A stretch of 64,000 bases of DNA from Firmicutes bacterium ASF500 (GCA_000492175.2 CP097573.1:744001-808000); one strand, 5' to 3'. Positions 52,424 through 61,763 are shown, numbered from the stretch's first letter. Notes: a model not told the origin generated them from the sequence alone. A program made the numbers and translations.

Positions 52424-53101
52424 GTGGAGCTTTTGAAAAAATTGACCCTGGCTTTCATTGTTGCATTATGGATCTGCTTTTTGGGATATGCTTCTGTAAA
52501 GAACTATTCCGTATATCTATCAGACACATTGCTGCCATACAACTCTGAGGCTGAATATCGCGTTCAGTATCTTCAAATCAGAGGTCTGGCTTCCGAAGAG
52601 CAAGAACGCAGAATCAATGCTATCTTAAAGAATTCTATATTGGAATGGCTGAATCAAGATAGTATGTGGATATCCAAGTGTCAAATCGAGATACCATACC
52701 AAAGTCCGGAATACCTCTCTATATGTTACCGGTCAGCGGATAACGATTCGGAACTTGATCGCCCTCGTATATGTATCTGTATTACGATTGACATAACGGC
52801 ACAGAGGCGGATGTACCTGTCTGACTTTGTTGATCGTAACTATTTAGAAAGCTATCTTACGGGATATGAATATGAGACCGAATTTTCCCCGCCGATCTCT
52901 CTCCCGGAGGCGCAAAATATCATTCGGTACGCGTCAATGTCTGAATCCGAATACATGCGGGAAATGGCGGCTCAAGATGAGCTTGCCCCAAGTTTTACAA
53001 AATCTTATCTGAGCTGTAAGCCCTCATTCTACTTGACAGAGAACAGTATCGTCATAATCCGGGATGAATATGATCTAAATAATATTACAATAGAGAGATA
53101 A
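52424..53101 (+). CDS. Membrane-anchored protein with DUF4163/DUF3298-like domain
   Basis: 225 residues. One N-terminal membrane helix (about 5-25); the exterior part reads YLQIRGLASEEQERRINAIL followed by a paired-strand region with MYLSDFVD, resembling DUF4163/DUF3298 domains found in RsiV-like and PdaC-like proteins. Start GTG 52424 or TTG 52433. A+T-rich like the lipoprotein gene before it and probably acquired with it. Function unknown. Confidence 0.65.
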   Translation: MELLKKLTLAFIVALWICFLGYASVKNYSVYLSDTLLPYNSEAEYRVQYLQIRGLASEEQERRINAILKNSILEWLNQDSMWISKCQIEIPYQSPEYLSICYRSADNDSELDRPRICICITIDITAQRRMYLSDFVDRNYLESYLTGYEYETEFSPPISLPEAQNIIRYASMSESEYMREMAAQDELAPSFTKSYLSCKPSFYLTENSIVIIRDEYDLNNITIER

Positions 53102-53130
53102 TCCTGACGCCGCCTTACATTTCGCGGTAT

Positions 53131-53183
53131 GAAAACCGAGGCTGGCCCGCGCCCCGCGCTTGCTCGGGGGTGGGGCCAGCCTC
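53131..53183 (-). terminator. Terminator of yebC
   Basis: GAGGCTGGCCC (53138-53148) pairs with GGGCCAGCCTC (53173-53183); on the minus transcript GGTTTTC follows. Confidence 0.7.
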
Positions 53184-53189
53184 ACGTTA

Positions 53190-53918
53190 TTACTCCTGCT
53201 CCCAGTTGTGGTAGACGTTCTGCACGTCGTCATTTTCCTCCAGGAAGTCAATGAGCTTTTCCATGTTTTTGATGTCGGTCTCGTCGGTAAGGGTGACATA
53301 GTTCTGGGGGACCATCTGCACGCCTGCCTCCAGGAAGGTGTAGCCCTTGGCCTCCAGGGCCTCGGTGACAGCGGGGAAGGCGTCTGGGTCGGTGTAGACC
53401 TGAAATACCTCGTCGTCAGCCTGCATGTCGTCGGCGCCAGCCTCCAGGGCGTCCATCATGACGGTGTCCTCATCCAGCTCCTCAGCCTCAATGATAATAA
53501 CGCCCTTTCGGTCGAAGGACCAGGACACGCAGCCGGTAGCCCCCAGGCCCTTGCCGTACTTGTCCAGGAGGTGCCGTACTTCGGGGGCGGTGCGGTTGCG
53601 GTTGTCGGTGAGGGCCTCCACAATGACGGCCACGCCGTTGGGGCCGTAGCCCTCGTAGACCACGTTCTCAAAGCTGTCGGTGTTGCCGGAGCCCAGGGCC
53701 TTGTCGATGGTGCGCTTGATGTTGTCGTTGGGCATATTGGCCGCCTTGGCCTTGGCGATAACGGTAGCCAGACGGGAGTTATTGGCCGGGTCGCCGCTGC
53801 CGCCCGTCTTGACGGCCACAATCATTTCACGGGCGATCTTGGTAAAAATCTGGGAGCGCTTGGCGTCCGCCGCGCCCTTGGTCTTTTGTATGTTGTGCCA
53901 TTTGGAATGTCCGGACAT
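53190..53918 (-). CDS. yebC: YebC/PmpR-family protein
   Basis: 242 residues. MSGHSKWHNIQKTKGAADAK is the invariant start; AANMPNDNIKRTIDKALG and YEGYGPNGVAVIVE are family marks. YebC proteins were named as transcriptional regulators, and more recently shown to help ribosomes on proline stretches. GGGGAAG precedes the ATG. Confidence 0.97.
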   Translation of the reverse strand: MSGHSKWHNIQKTKGAADAKRSQIFTKIAREMIVAVKTGGSGDPANNSRLATVIAKAKAANMPNDNIKRTIDKALGSGNTDSFENVVYEGYGPNGVAVIVEALTDNRNRTAPEVRHLLDKYGKGLGATGCVSWSFDRKGVIIIEAEELDEDTVMMDALEAGADDMQADDEVFQVYTDPDAFPAVTEALEAKGYTFLEAGVQMVPQNYVTLTDETDIKNMEKLIDFLEENDDVQNVYHNWEQE

Positions 53919-54035
53919 GAATATCTTCCCCTTCTAGTATAATAAGCGGAGAAATTATATCACCATTTTCCCCGGTTTGCAAGCCCTGGAGCGGCTTTTT
54001 CAATGAAATCAATTTCGAGAAAACAAAGCCGCATT

Positions 54036-54111
54036 TGTAGGGCGCGACGACCCGGCGCGCCGCTGATGGGCAGATGTTGCAAACGGCGCGCCGGGGTCGT
54101 CGCGCCCTACA
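54036..54111. repeat. Long palindromic element with TGTAGGGCGCG ends
   Basis: The 27-base arm at 54036-54062 (TGTAGGGCGCGACGACCC...) matches the complement of 54084-54111 except for one extra base. It lies in the 291-base gap between yebC and the ridA terminator, where no gene is seen. Same end type as 27778 and 46199, but a different internal sequence. Confidence 0.75.
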
Positions 54112-54163
54112 GACGCAAAATTGATTACCCTGCATCTTTTTCCTAAAGCGGGGCGGGCCCGTC

Positions 54164-54186
54164 AAAAAACCTCGCCGCTGGCGAGG
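54164..54186 (-). terminator. Terminator of ridA
   Basis: CCTCGCC/GGCGAGG stem, 3-base loop; the minus transcript ends in six T. Confidence 0.88.
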
Positions 54187-54209
54187 TCCTTTGACGCTGG
54201 GTCCGGCGG

Positions 54210-54578
54210 TTATTTTACCGCGATTGCTTCGATCTCACACAGGACGCCCTTGGGCAGGGCCTTGACGGCCACGCAGCTCCGGGCGGGCTTGGAGACGAAG
54301 TACTTGGCATAGACCTGGTTAAAGGCGGCGAAGTCCTCCATATCCGCCAGGAAGCAGGTGGTCTTGACGACGTTCTCAAACCCGACGCCCGCCGCCGCCA
54401 GCACCGCGCCCACGTTCCGGCAGCTCTGGTCGGCCTGGGCCTCGATGCCCTCCGGCGCCGCCCCCGTCTCGGGGACGATGGGGATCTGCCCCGAGGTGAA
54501 CACCAGTCCGTTGATCTCACAGCCCTGGGAGTAGGGGCCGATGGCCGCGGGGGCCTTTTCTGTGGCAATTACGTTCAT
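54210..54578 (-). CDS. ridA: RidA family enamine/imine deaminase
   Basis: 122 residues. APAAIGPYSQGCEINGLVFT, SGQIPIVPETG, ARSCVAVKALPKG (the Arg that binds the carboxylate) and CEIEAIAVK are RidA signatures. It hydrolyses reactive enamines and imines released by PLP enzymes. ATG 54578 with GAAGG upstream. Located beside a class V aminotransferase locus. Confidence 0.96.
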   Translation of the reverse strand: MNVIATEKAPAAIGPYSQGCEINGLVFTSGQIPIVPETGAAPEGIEAQADQSCRNVGAVLAAAGVGFENVVKTTCFLADMEDFAAFNQVYAKYFVSKPARSCVAVKALPKGVLCEIEAIAVK

Positions 54579-54642
54579 GCTTTTTCCTTCTTTCCATTTA
54601 TTTAGCCGCCAGCACGCTGGCATCTATACGCACCCCGCCGCC

Positions 54643-55353
54643 TCACAGGGAGACGTGGGAATGACGCCGCAAATCGGGGGCCGAGCCCTGGGCGATACCG
54701 GCCAGGAGCTCCGGCTTTCTGATCCAGAACGCCCCGTCCCTCCGCTCCACGATGCCCTGCCTGGTCAGGGCGTTCATCACGTTGCTCACCGTGACCCGGC
54801 TGACGTGAATCAGGTTGGCAACATCCTGCTGGGTGAACCGGATGCCAATCCGCTCCCCCAGCTCCCCCGCCTGGCCGTAGCGCCGGCTCAGGTTCACCAG
54901 GACCTGGGCGATGCGCTGAAAGGCGTCGGCGGAGGAGTACTCCATAACCTGGTGCAGCAGCACCAGGTTTTTCCGGCTGACCGAGGTCATGATCTGACGG
55001 CACAGGGCCGGGTCCCGGTCCATCCGCTCCTCCACCCAGGGGAAGGGCAGGGCGTATACCCTGGAGTCCACAATAGCCACCGCGCTGGTCAGGCAGGGCA
55101 TCCGGGCCAGACAGAATTCCTCGCCGAACATGGCCCCTCGCTCCGCGATCATCAGCTGCCGCTCCGTCCCGTCCTGCTGAAAGGAGGTGACGCACACCCG
55201 CCCGGATTTTACCACATACACATACCGGGCCTCGTCCCCCTGGTGGAACAGGACCTGATTTCTCCGCCACAGCCGGGCCGTTTTGCCGTCCAGCAGGCGC
55301 GCCCAGCATTCGGCCTCCTCCCCAATCCAGGGGGACAGCTCCTGGATGAACAT
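54643..55353 (-). CDS. Crp/Fnr-family transcriptional regulator
   Basis: 236 residues: cyclic-nucleotide-binding-like beta roll (VLFHQGDEARYVYVVKSGRV, GAMFGEEFCL) and C-terminal Crp HTH (FTQQDVANLIHVSRVTVSNV). No N-terminal Cys cluster typical of Fnr. GAGGAG precedes the ATG. It diverges from the aminotransferase/racemase pair and may control it. Effector unknown. Confidence 0.93.
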   Translation of the reverse strand: MFIQELSPWIGEEAECWARLLDGKTARLWRRNQVLFHQGDEARYVYVVKSGRVCVTSFQQDGTERQLMIAERGAMFGEEFCLARMPCLTSAVAIVDSRVYALPFPWVEERMDRDPALCRQIMTSVSRKNLVLLHQVMEYSSADAFQRIAQVLVNLSRRYGQAGELGERIGIRFTQQDVANLIHVSRVTVSNVMNALTRQGIVERRDGAFWIRKPELLAGIAQGSAPDLRRHSHVSL

Positions 55354-55507
55354 AGACTCATCTCCTCTCTCCCCGGGCTTGGGGAAAAATCAAAAAGGTG
55401 TAAAGTATTTTATAGATCCTCCGGACCTTTTCCCGTACCATGTAAATCAGAAGGCGCGCCGGAGCAAGGCTCCCAGGCTCCGCGCCAGCTGATAGGAGGT
55501 ATACAGT

Positions 55508-56755
55508 ATGAATGTAAATTGGGAACAGCTTCGCCGGGAGGAATGGCCGGTCTTATCCACCATGACCTTTTTAGACACCGCCTGCGTCAGCTTCGCTCCC
55601 CAGCGGACGGTCCGGGCCCTGAAGGATTTCGCCGATTTCACCGCCCGGCAGGACGAGGCCAACTCCAGCGCCCACCACATCGCCATGGACGCCAAGCGCC
55701 ACAAGGCCTATGAGGAGGCCGCCCGCCTGCTCAACGCCGACCCGGAGGAGATCGCCATTGTGGAGAGCACCTCCCACGGCCTGAACATCGCCGCCGCCGG
55801 CATCGAGCTCAACGACGGGGACAACATCATCACCACCAACCTGGAGTTCATTCAGGTCGCCCTGCCCTGGTGCGCCATCCGGGAGCGGAAAAACATTGAC
55901 ATCCGGGTGGCGAAAACCCAGGACAGCCGCTTCTACGCCAAGGACTTCGAGGCCCTGTGCGACGAGCGCACCCGCGTTCTGGTCCTGTCCTCGGTGGAGT
56001 GGTGCAACGGCTGGAGGATGGACCTGAAAGAGATCGGGGACATGTGCAAGGCCCGGGGCATTTTCCTGGTGGTGGACGCGGTCCAGCAGCTGGGCGTGTC
56101 CAAGCTGGACACCAAGAGCTTCCATGTGGACATCCTCACCGCCGGCGGGCACAAGTGGCTCAACTCCCCCTTCGGGGCCGGCGTGCTCTACATCAACAAG
56201 GAGACCCTGCCCAAGCTGAAACCCGTCTATCTGGGCTATCTGAACACCCGGGTGCCCGAGGGGGGCTGGGGGGCCTATTGGGAAAATCCCGCCGCCGCCT
56301 CGGTCAACGACTGGCAGTATGACATGACCGCCCGCAAATTCGAGATCGGCGGCACCTCCAACTACCCCGGCGCCATCGCCCTGGGGGAGACCCTGGGCCT
56401 GGTCAACGAACTGGGCGTGGAGAACATCGAGGCCCGCATTCTGGAGATCAGCACCTACTGCATGGATGAGCTGGAGCGCATTGGCGGCACCCTCATCACC
56501 CACCGGGACCTGGACCACCGCTCGGGCATCGTCATCGCCCGGCTCTATGAGGACTTGGAGACCGAGCGGCAGATTCTCAAGGAGCTCCACGCCCGCAAGA
56601 TTTTCATCGCCCAGCGCTTTACCGACTATGTGGGCGGCTTCCGTATCTCCTGCCAGTATTTCAACAACCGGGAGGACATCGACCGCATGATCGAGGCCAT
56701 GGAGGACCTCATCGCCAAAATCGGCCGGAAGCCCGACTATCAGAAGAAATGGTAA
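55508..56755 (+). CDS. Class V aminotransferase-fold PLP enzyme
   Basis: 415 residues. TFLDTACVSFAPQRTVRALK at the N-terminus, ESTSHGLNIAAAGIE, VDAVQQLGV (PLP-ring Asp) and TAGGHKWLNSPFGAG with the PLP Lys; the family covers cysteine desulfurases, isopenicillin-N-epimerase-like proteins and Ser/Ala transaminases. No desulfurase Cys loop stands out. TAGGAGG lies before ATG 55508. The racemase-family gene overlaps its stop. Exact reaction is unknown. Confidence 0.9.
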   Translation: MNVNWEQLRREEWPVLSTMTFLDTACVSFAPQRTVRALKDFADFTARQDEANSSAHHIAMDAKRHKAYEEAARLLNADPEEIAIVESTSHGLNIAAAGIELNDGDNIITTNLEFIQVALPWCAIRERKNIDIRVAKTQDSRFYAKDFEALCDERTRVLVLSSVEWCNGWRMDLKEIGDMCKARGIFLVVDAVQQLGVSKLDTKSFHVDILTAGGHKWLNSPFGAGVLYINKETLPKLKPVYLGYLNTRVPEGGWGAYWENPAAASVNDWQYDMTARKFEIGGTSNYPGAIALGETLGLVNELGVENIEARILEISTYCMDELERIGGTLITHRDLDHRSGIVIARLYEDLETERQILKELHARKIFIAQRFTDYVGGFRISCQYFNNREDIDRMIEAMEDLIAKIGRKPDYQKKW

Positions 56756-57444
56756 GCGAACAGCCCGTCGGCGTTCTGCTCTTTGAGCAGGCGGGGGAGC
56801 GGATGCGGGGGGACCCGGGCCTGCCCGGCTCCCTCCCCTTCCCCGTCCGCCTGGGCTATGTCCCCGGCAGCTACCGGGAGCTGATTCAGGGCTCTCCCGC
56901 CATCCGGGACCAGTTGTGTCAGGCGGCGCGCCGTCTGGCGCGGGAGGGGGCCGGCGTCATTGTGGGGGACTGCGGTCTGATGGTGCTGTACCAGCGGGAG
57001 ATCGCCCAGGCGGCGGGGGTGCCTACAGCCGCCTCCAGCCTGATTCTCCTGCCCCTTCTGCGTCAGCTCATCGGCCAGGACCGGACAATCGGCATCCTCA
57101 CCGGCCACTCCCAGCTGCTGGGCTACGCCCACCTCATCGCCGCTGGGGCCAGCAGTCTGGACGGCCTGGTCATCCAGGGGATGGAGGAGGAGCCCCACTT
57201 CCGTCAGGTGGTCATTGAGGGCCAGGGCCGTCACGACTACGACCTGATGCGGCGGGACGTGCTCCGGGCTGCGGAGAAGCTCCTGGACCGGGGCAGGCCG
57301 GTGGGCGGACTGCTTCTGGAGTGCAGCAACCTGTGTACCTACGCCTGGGAGCTCTCCCAGACCCTTCGTCTGCCCGTCTTTGACATCGGGACGGCGGCTC
57401 AATTTCTCCGGCTGGGACTGGTCAAGACCTGCTTCCGGCCATGA
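56749..57444 (+). CDS. Aspartate/glutamate racemase superfamily protein
   Basis: 231 residues. Two candidate catalytic Cys occur in the right places: GVIVGDCGLM near residue 76 and LLLECSNLC near residue 191. The family includes Asp, Glu, hydantoin racemases and maleate isomerase. The ATG overlaps the aminotransferase stop (ATGGTAA), so the two are translated together, suggesting sequential work on one amino acid. Substrate unknown. Confidence 0.88.
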   Translation: MVSEQPVGVLLFEQAGERMRGDPGLPGSLPFPVRLGYVPGSYRELIQGSPAIRDQLCQAARRLAREGAGVIVGDCGLMVLYQREIAQAAGVPTAASSLILLPLLRQLIGQDRTIGILTGHSQLLGYAHLIAAGASSLDGLVIQGMEEEPHFRQVVIEGQGRHDYDLMRRDVLRAAEKLLDRGRPVGGLLLECSNLCTYAWELSQTLRLPVFDIGTAAQFLRLGLVKTCFRP

Positions 57445-57460
57445 ACGCCCCCACGCCCTC

Positions 57461-57502
57461 GGCTCGCCCCGTCTCCACTGGAGCCGGGGCGAGCCGGCTT
57501 TT
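57461..57502 (+). terminator. Terminator after the racemase gene
   Basis: GGCTCGCCCCG / CGGGGCGAGCC stem with a 13-base loop, then GGCTTTTT; lies between convergent genes. Confidence 0.85.
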
Positions 57503-57898
57503 TCAGAACAGGTCCTGGAGCTCCTGGTTGGTAAACTCCTGGACCTCAAACAGATAGCCCTCCGGGCCCTGGAAGAGAAAGGATTTCAGGCCGATATCCT
57601 CCACGAAGCGTATGGGCGTCATGTGGCTGACCCCCTCCCGGCCCAGCAGCTCGGCGTAGGCCCGCTCGATGCCCCGGGTGGTGAAGCTAACCAGCACGCC
57701 GCCCTTATCCGGCCCCTGGATCACGCCTCTCCGGCTCTTGTTGTCCACCACGCCCAGGAAGGACTCCCGCCCCGTCCGCCAGACGCAGGCCCAGAGGGGG
57801 TCGTAGACCACCTCCAGCTTCAGCACCTCGTCGAAAAACCGCCGGGCGGCGGGCATGTCCTCCACATATAGAAACGTCGTCTGAGATGTCAGCCTCAT
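57503..57898 (-). CDS. VOC (glyoxalase/bleomycin-resistance fold) protein, copy 1
   Basis: 131 residues of beta-alpha-beta-beta-beta repeats: TTFLYVEDMPAARRFFDEVL and FLFQGPEGYLFEVQEF. It strongly resembles the copy at 60469-60861 in layout and wording (VYDPLWACVWRTG in both forms). Last gene of the peptide operon, 18 bases after the MATE gene. Such proteins are metal enzymes or binders; no substrate can be named. Confidence 0.88.
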   Translation of the reverse strand: MRLTSQTTFLYVEDMPAARRFFDEVLKLEVVYDPLWACVWRTGRESFLGVVDNKSRRGVIQGPDKGGVLVSFTTRGIERAYAELLGREGVSHMTPIRFVEDIGLKSFLFQGPEGYLFEVQEFTNQELQDLF

Positions 57899-57916
57899 TC
57901 CGTTCTCCCTCTTTCC

Positions 57917-59245
57917 TTAAAGCCTCCGCCGCCAGCGGCCGGAGCGGTAATACAGCGCCAACAGCGCCAGCTCGATGGTCCAGCCGATGCCATAGCAGAA
58001 AAACAGGTTCTCCTGTCCAAACCGGGCGGTGAGCAGCCAGGAGGCGGGCACCCGCCCCAGCCACAGCGCGGCGATCATAATCACCGTGGGCATCGCCACA
58101 TCCCCCATCCCCCGGAACACCGACTGTGCCATGGACGTGACGGTGTAAATCAGGTAGAAGGGCAGAATGCGATAGAGATAGGCCAGCCCCGCCTGAATCA
58201 CCGCCGCCTCCGAGTTGAACAGCCCCAGCAGCCAGGGCCCCAGGCACAGCACCGCCGACACCACCACCGCGTCCACCGCCAGAGAGAGCTTCAGCGCCGA
58301 GGCCACCCCCGTCCGCACCCGCTCGCTCTTTCCCGCCCCCAGATTCTGGCCCACAAAGGAGGTGGCGGCGGAGGAAAAGCTCTGAATGGGCATAAAGGCG
58401 AACATGTCGATCTTGCTGGCCGCGTTGAAGCCGGCAATGAAGGAGTCGCCGCAGCCGTTGATGACCACCTGAATCACGATGGCGCCGAAGGAGAAGATCA
58501 TGTGCTGCAGCCCCGCCGGCAGTCCGATCCGGCAGATTTCCCCCAGGGAGGGCCGCAGCGGACCCCGCCCGCCCCGGCCCAGACAGCGGCGGCGGATGTA
58601 CACCGCGCTCAGCGCCCAGGCCAGCACCTGAGCCGCTGCCGTGGCGGCGGCCACCCCCGCCACGGCCCAGTCCAGAGCCAGGACGAAAAACAGGTCCAGC
58701 GCTACGTTGGTCAGGCAGGAGATCAGCAGAAAGCGCAGGGTGGCTCCGCTGTCCCCTACCCCCCGGAGGATACCGTCGTTGATGCCATAGCCCAGGTTGG
58801 CGAAGGAGGCGGCGAAGTAGATTCGCATATAGCCCGCCGCGTCGGGCAGGATATGCTCCGGCACCTGGAGCAGCCGCAGGACGGGCTCGGCCCACAGCGT
58901 CCCGAACAGGGTGACCGGGACACAGCCCGCCAGGACCAGGAGCCAGGCGGCGCGGATGGCCCGCTCCACCCCCGCATGGTCCCCGGCCCCGGTCCGCCGG
59001 GCCACCACCACGTTGACGCCGGCGCCGATGCCCATAAACAGAGCCAGGCTGGTGAAGATCACCGGGAAGCAAAGCCCCACCGCGGCCATAGCCTCGTAGC
59101 CCACGTGCTTGCCCACAATCAGGGTGTCTACTACATTATACAGCTGTTGAAAGAAGTTTCCAACAAAAAGAGGTCCGGTAAAACGTAGAATTGCCCGCAG
59201 CTCCGGCCCGCTGGTCAGGTCCACCGCCCCAGTATAACCGCTCAC
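57917..59245 (-). CDS. MATE-family efflux transporter
   Basis: 442 residues, about 12 membrane segments; GPLFVGNFFQQLYNVVDTLI, NDGILRGVGDSGATLRF and SVFRGMGD are MATE marks. GTG 59245 overlaps the aminopeptidase stop (GTGA) and begins at the normal MATE N-terminus; the longer reading runs into the previous gene. MATE pumps export drugs or metabolites with Na+ or H+. Being within a peptide operon it may export a product or toxic peptide derivative, an inference. Confidence 0.92.
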   Translation of the reverse strand: MSGYTGAVDLTSGPELRAILRFTGPLFVGNFFQQLYNVVDTLIVGKHVGYEAMAAVGLCFPVIFTSLALFMGIGAGVNVVVARRTGAGDHAGVERAIRAAWLLVLAGCVPVTLFGTLWAEPVLRLLQVPEHILPDAAGYMRIYFAASFANLGYGINDGILRGVGDSGATLRFLLISCLTNVALDLFFVLALDWAVAGVAAATAAAQVLAWALSAVYIRRRCLGRGGRGPLRPSLGEICRIGLPAGLQHMIFSFGAIVIQVVINGCGDSFIAGFNAASKIDMFAFMPIQSFSSAATSFVGQNLGAGKSERVRTGVASALKLSLAVDAVVVSAVLCLGPWLLGLFNSEAAVIQAGLAYLYRILPFYLIYTVTSMAQSVFRGMGDVAMPTVIMIAALWLGRVPASWLLTARFGQENLFFCYGIGWTIELALLALYYRSGRWRRRL

Positions 59246-60465
59246 AGCGCCCAGTCGCCCTTCCTGAGAATGGCGACCCGCTCCCCCGTCCGTCTCACAC
59301 CGTCCACATTCAGCTCCTCCGATCCGATCATAAAGTCCACATGGATGGCGCTGTCGTTGATCCCGGCCCGCGCCCGCGCCTCCGGGGAGAGCTGGTATCC
59401 CCTCTCCAAAACGCCGGGGGTCCCCCGGCCCAGGGCCATATGGCACACCGCGTTCTCGTCCAGCAGGGTGTCATAGAAAATGCGGCCCGCCTGATAGATG
59501 GGGGACTGGACGGAGACCAGGGCAATTTCGCCAAAGTAGCGGGACCCCTCGTCGGTGTTCAGCAGGGCGGTCAGCAGTCCGGCACCCCTCCGGGCGGAGC
59601 AGCCGCATACGCGTCCCTCCCGCACCTCCAGGCGAATCCCCTCGATGAGGCTCCCGCCGTGGTTCAGGGGCATGGTGGAGGAGACCACCCCCTCCACCCG
59701 CCGCCGGTCGGGGACGCAGAACAGCTCCTCGGTGGGGATGTTGGGCACATAGGACCCGCCCGTCCGGGTGTTCTCCGCGCAGCCGCCGATCCACCGCCCG
59801 CCCTGGACCAGGCCCACCGACAGCCTTGTGCCGGGGCCCTCCAGCTCCAGGGAATCCAGCTCCAGGGCGGTCAGCCGCTCCCGCCGCTGGCCCAGCAGAC
59901 GCTGGTGCTCCCGCCAGGCGGCAACGGGGTTCTCCCGGTCCAGACGGCAGATGGAGATGAACCGCTCCCAGAGCCGCTCCAGGGCGGTCTCCCGGTCCAG
60001 CTCGGGGAAGACCAGCGCCGCCCAGTCCGGGCCGGGGACCACCGTTTTAACGATGCTCACCCCGCCGCCGGCCGCCGAGCGCTGAAAGCCCTCCCGGCTC
60101 CTCATCTCCCCGGTCCGCACCGCCCTCAGCTCGGGCCCGTCCCCCTCCGGGGACAGCCTGGGGGTGCGCAGGCAGAACACGCAGGTCCTGTCCGCCCCGT
60201 AGGCCCGGCGGAGCTCATAGAGCCAGTCCGGTACCTGGCTCAAATACTCCCGCCGGGAGAGCCCGGCCCGGATACGCTCCAAAGCCGGGTCCTCATACTC
60301 CACCCAGACATACCGGGCCCCGGCCTGATAGCAGGCCCCGGCCAGCTCCAGGACCAGCTCCCGGTGGTCCGGCTCCGCCTGAATCACCGCCGCCTCTCCC
60401 GGCCGCAGGTCCGCCCCCACCGACACCAGCACCTGGGCAAACCGCCGGTAAATGTCCTGTCTCAT
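59242..60465 (-). CDS. M29-family aminopeptidase
   Basis: 407 residues of the thermophilic metallo-aminopeptidase (AmpS/AmpT/PepS) family. Metal ligands seem present: NIPTEELF (Glu), DENAVCHMALG (Glu, His) and SAIHVDFMIGS (His, Asp), the family's E-E-H-H-D set. It releases N-terminal residues from peptides in the cytoplasm, suiting the oligopeptide importer encoded upstream in the operon. Confidence 0.92.
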   Translation of the reverse strand: MRQDIYRRFAQVLVSVGADLRPGEAAVIQAEPDHRELVLELAGACYQAGARYVWVEYEDPALERIRAGLSRREYLSQVPDWLYELRRAYGADRTCVFCLRTPRLSPEGDGPELRAVRTGEMRSREGFQRSAAGGGVSIVKTVVPGPDWAALVFPELDRETALERLWERFISICRLDRENPVAAWREHQRLLGQRRERLTALELDSLELEGPGTRLSVGLVQGGRWIGGCAENTRTGGSYVPNIPTEELFCVPDRRRVEGVVSSTMPLNHGGSLIEGIRLEVREGRVCGCSARRGAGLLTALLNTDEGSRYFGEIALVSVQSPIYQAGRIFYDTLLDENAVCHMALGRGTPGVLERGYQLSPEARARAGINDSAIHVDFMIGSEELNVDGVRRTGERVAILRKGDWAL

Positions 60466-60468
60466 AGC

Positions 60469-60861
60469 TCAGAACAGCCGGCTCAGGTCGCCCGAGGTAA
60501 ACTGCTGGATCTCAAACTCGTACCCCTCGGGGCCGGTGAAGAAAAACGATTTCAGGTCCAGCTCCTTCACCTGCTTGATGGGGGAGGGCTCCAGCCCGGC
60601 GGACAGGATGTGCTCCCGCACCGCCTCGATGTTGCGGACGGTGAGGCTGACCAGCACGCCGCCCCGGCGCTCCACCTGGATGGAGCCCTCGTCCACGTCC
60701 ACCGCACCCACGAAGGCCCCCGGCCCCGTCCGCCAGACGCAGGCCCAGCCCGGGTCGTACACCTTCTCCAGCTGTAAAACCCCGTCAAAGAAGCGGGCCG
60801 CCTCCTTCATGTCGGTAAAGTATAAAAATGTAACCTGAGAGGATAATTCCATAACGCCCAT
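60469..60861 (-). CDS. VOC (glyoxalase fold) protein, copy 2
   Basis: 130 residues, paralogue of the gene at 57503-57898 (VTFLYFTDMKEAARFFDGVL, FFFTGPEGYEFEIQQF). It lies between DUF4438 and the aminopeptidase gene. ATG 60861 or the ATG three codons later are both possible. Function unknown. Confidence 0.88.
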   Translation of the reverse strand: MGVMELSSQVTFLYFTDMKEAARFFDGVLQLEKVYDPGWACVWRTGPGAFVGAVDVDEGSIQVERRGGVLVSLTVRNIEAVREHILSAGLEPSPIKQVKELDLKSFFFTGPEGYEFEIQQFTSGDLSRLF

Positions 60862-60869
60862 GCTCTGCT

Positions 60870-61763
60870 TCAGCTCCTTTCTGTCTCCGGCCCGCCGGAG
60901 TCATAGCTCCGGCTGAGGATAAAGTCCGCGATGTTGGCGCTGTCCGTCAGCTGTCCGTGAATGATGGGCAGCTTGGTGGTCAACACGGTGGTGATTCCGG
61001 GGCCGTGGCCGTGGGCGATGCAGTCGCCGTGGATGACGACGCCCACCGTCCTGGCCCCCTCCAGATAGCCCCGGCCAAAGGTGTTGTCGCAGTCCTTCAA
61101 CAGCACGATGTCGCCGAAGCGCAGCTTCTCCAGGCGGTGCTTTTTGACGGCCTCCCAGTCGGAGGTCATGAGGTCGTAGTCCCCCGAGTAGGAGTGGGCC
61201 GCCCCCAGGCCGGAGCCCATCAGATAGGAGGGAATCTCCGCCGCCACCGGCAGGGTCAATCCCCCCGCGCCGTCGGTGACGACGCCCATCTGCTCCAGCA
61301 GGTCCGGGTCCAGGCTCTGGACGATGATATCCGGACACTCCTCAATTTTCAGCCCCTGGCCCCGGGACTCCACCAGGATCTCGTCGTTGATTTTCAGCCG
61401 GTACAGCACCTCCTGGGGAAAGTGGATGATGACATGCTCGCAGCCGCCGTGGATGCCGGTCACATAGCCCACCGCCCCCTCGGCCTTGCCCGACACCACC
61501 CGGGCCCGGTTCCCGATGCAGGAGAACACGTTCAGCGCGTCGCTCTCCGAGGCATTCATGTTCTTGATGGACACCCCCGGCTCGATGTGATCCCCCGTCA
61601 GGCCGAAAATGGGGTCCCCTACCTTCACGTTGTAGGTGATGCCGCCGATGGCCGGCACCGCTGTCACCCTGCCCTCTGAGGTCACCCGGGCGCTTCCGCC
61701 CAGGGGGTGGTGGATTTGCCCCTGCACCGAGAGGACAACCAGACTTTCACGGTTTGTTTTCAT
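60870..61763 (-). CDS. DUF4438 family protein
   Basis: 297 residues. The whole length fits the DUF4438 family (GDPIFGLTGDHIEPGVSIKN, YVTGIHGGCEHVIIHF, LKDCDNTFGRGYLEGA, GHGPGITTVL). The many conserved Asp/His/Gly residues suggest an enzyme or metal-binding site, but no function is established. Start overlaps the OppF stop by 4 bases, so it belongs to the peptide operon. Confidence 0.88.
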   Translation of the reverse strand: MKTNRESLVVLSVQGQIHHPLGGSARVTSEGRVTAVPAIGGITYNVKVGDPIFGLTGDHIEPGVSIKNMNASESDALNVFSCIGNRARVVSGKAEGAVGYVTGIHGGCEHVIIHFPQEVLYRLKINDEILVESRGQGLKIEECPDIIVQSLDPDLLEQMGVVTDGAGGLTLPVAAEIPSYLMGSGLGAAHSYSGDYDLMTSDWEAVKKHRLEKLRFGDIVLLKDCDNTFGRGYLEGARTVGVVIHGDCIAHGHGPGITTVLTTKLPIIHGQLTDSANIADFILSRSYDSGGPETERS

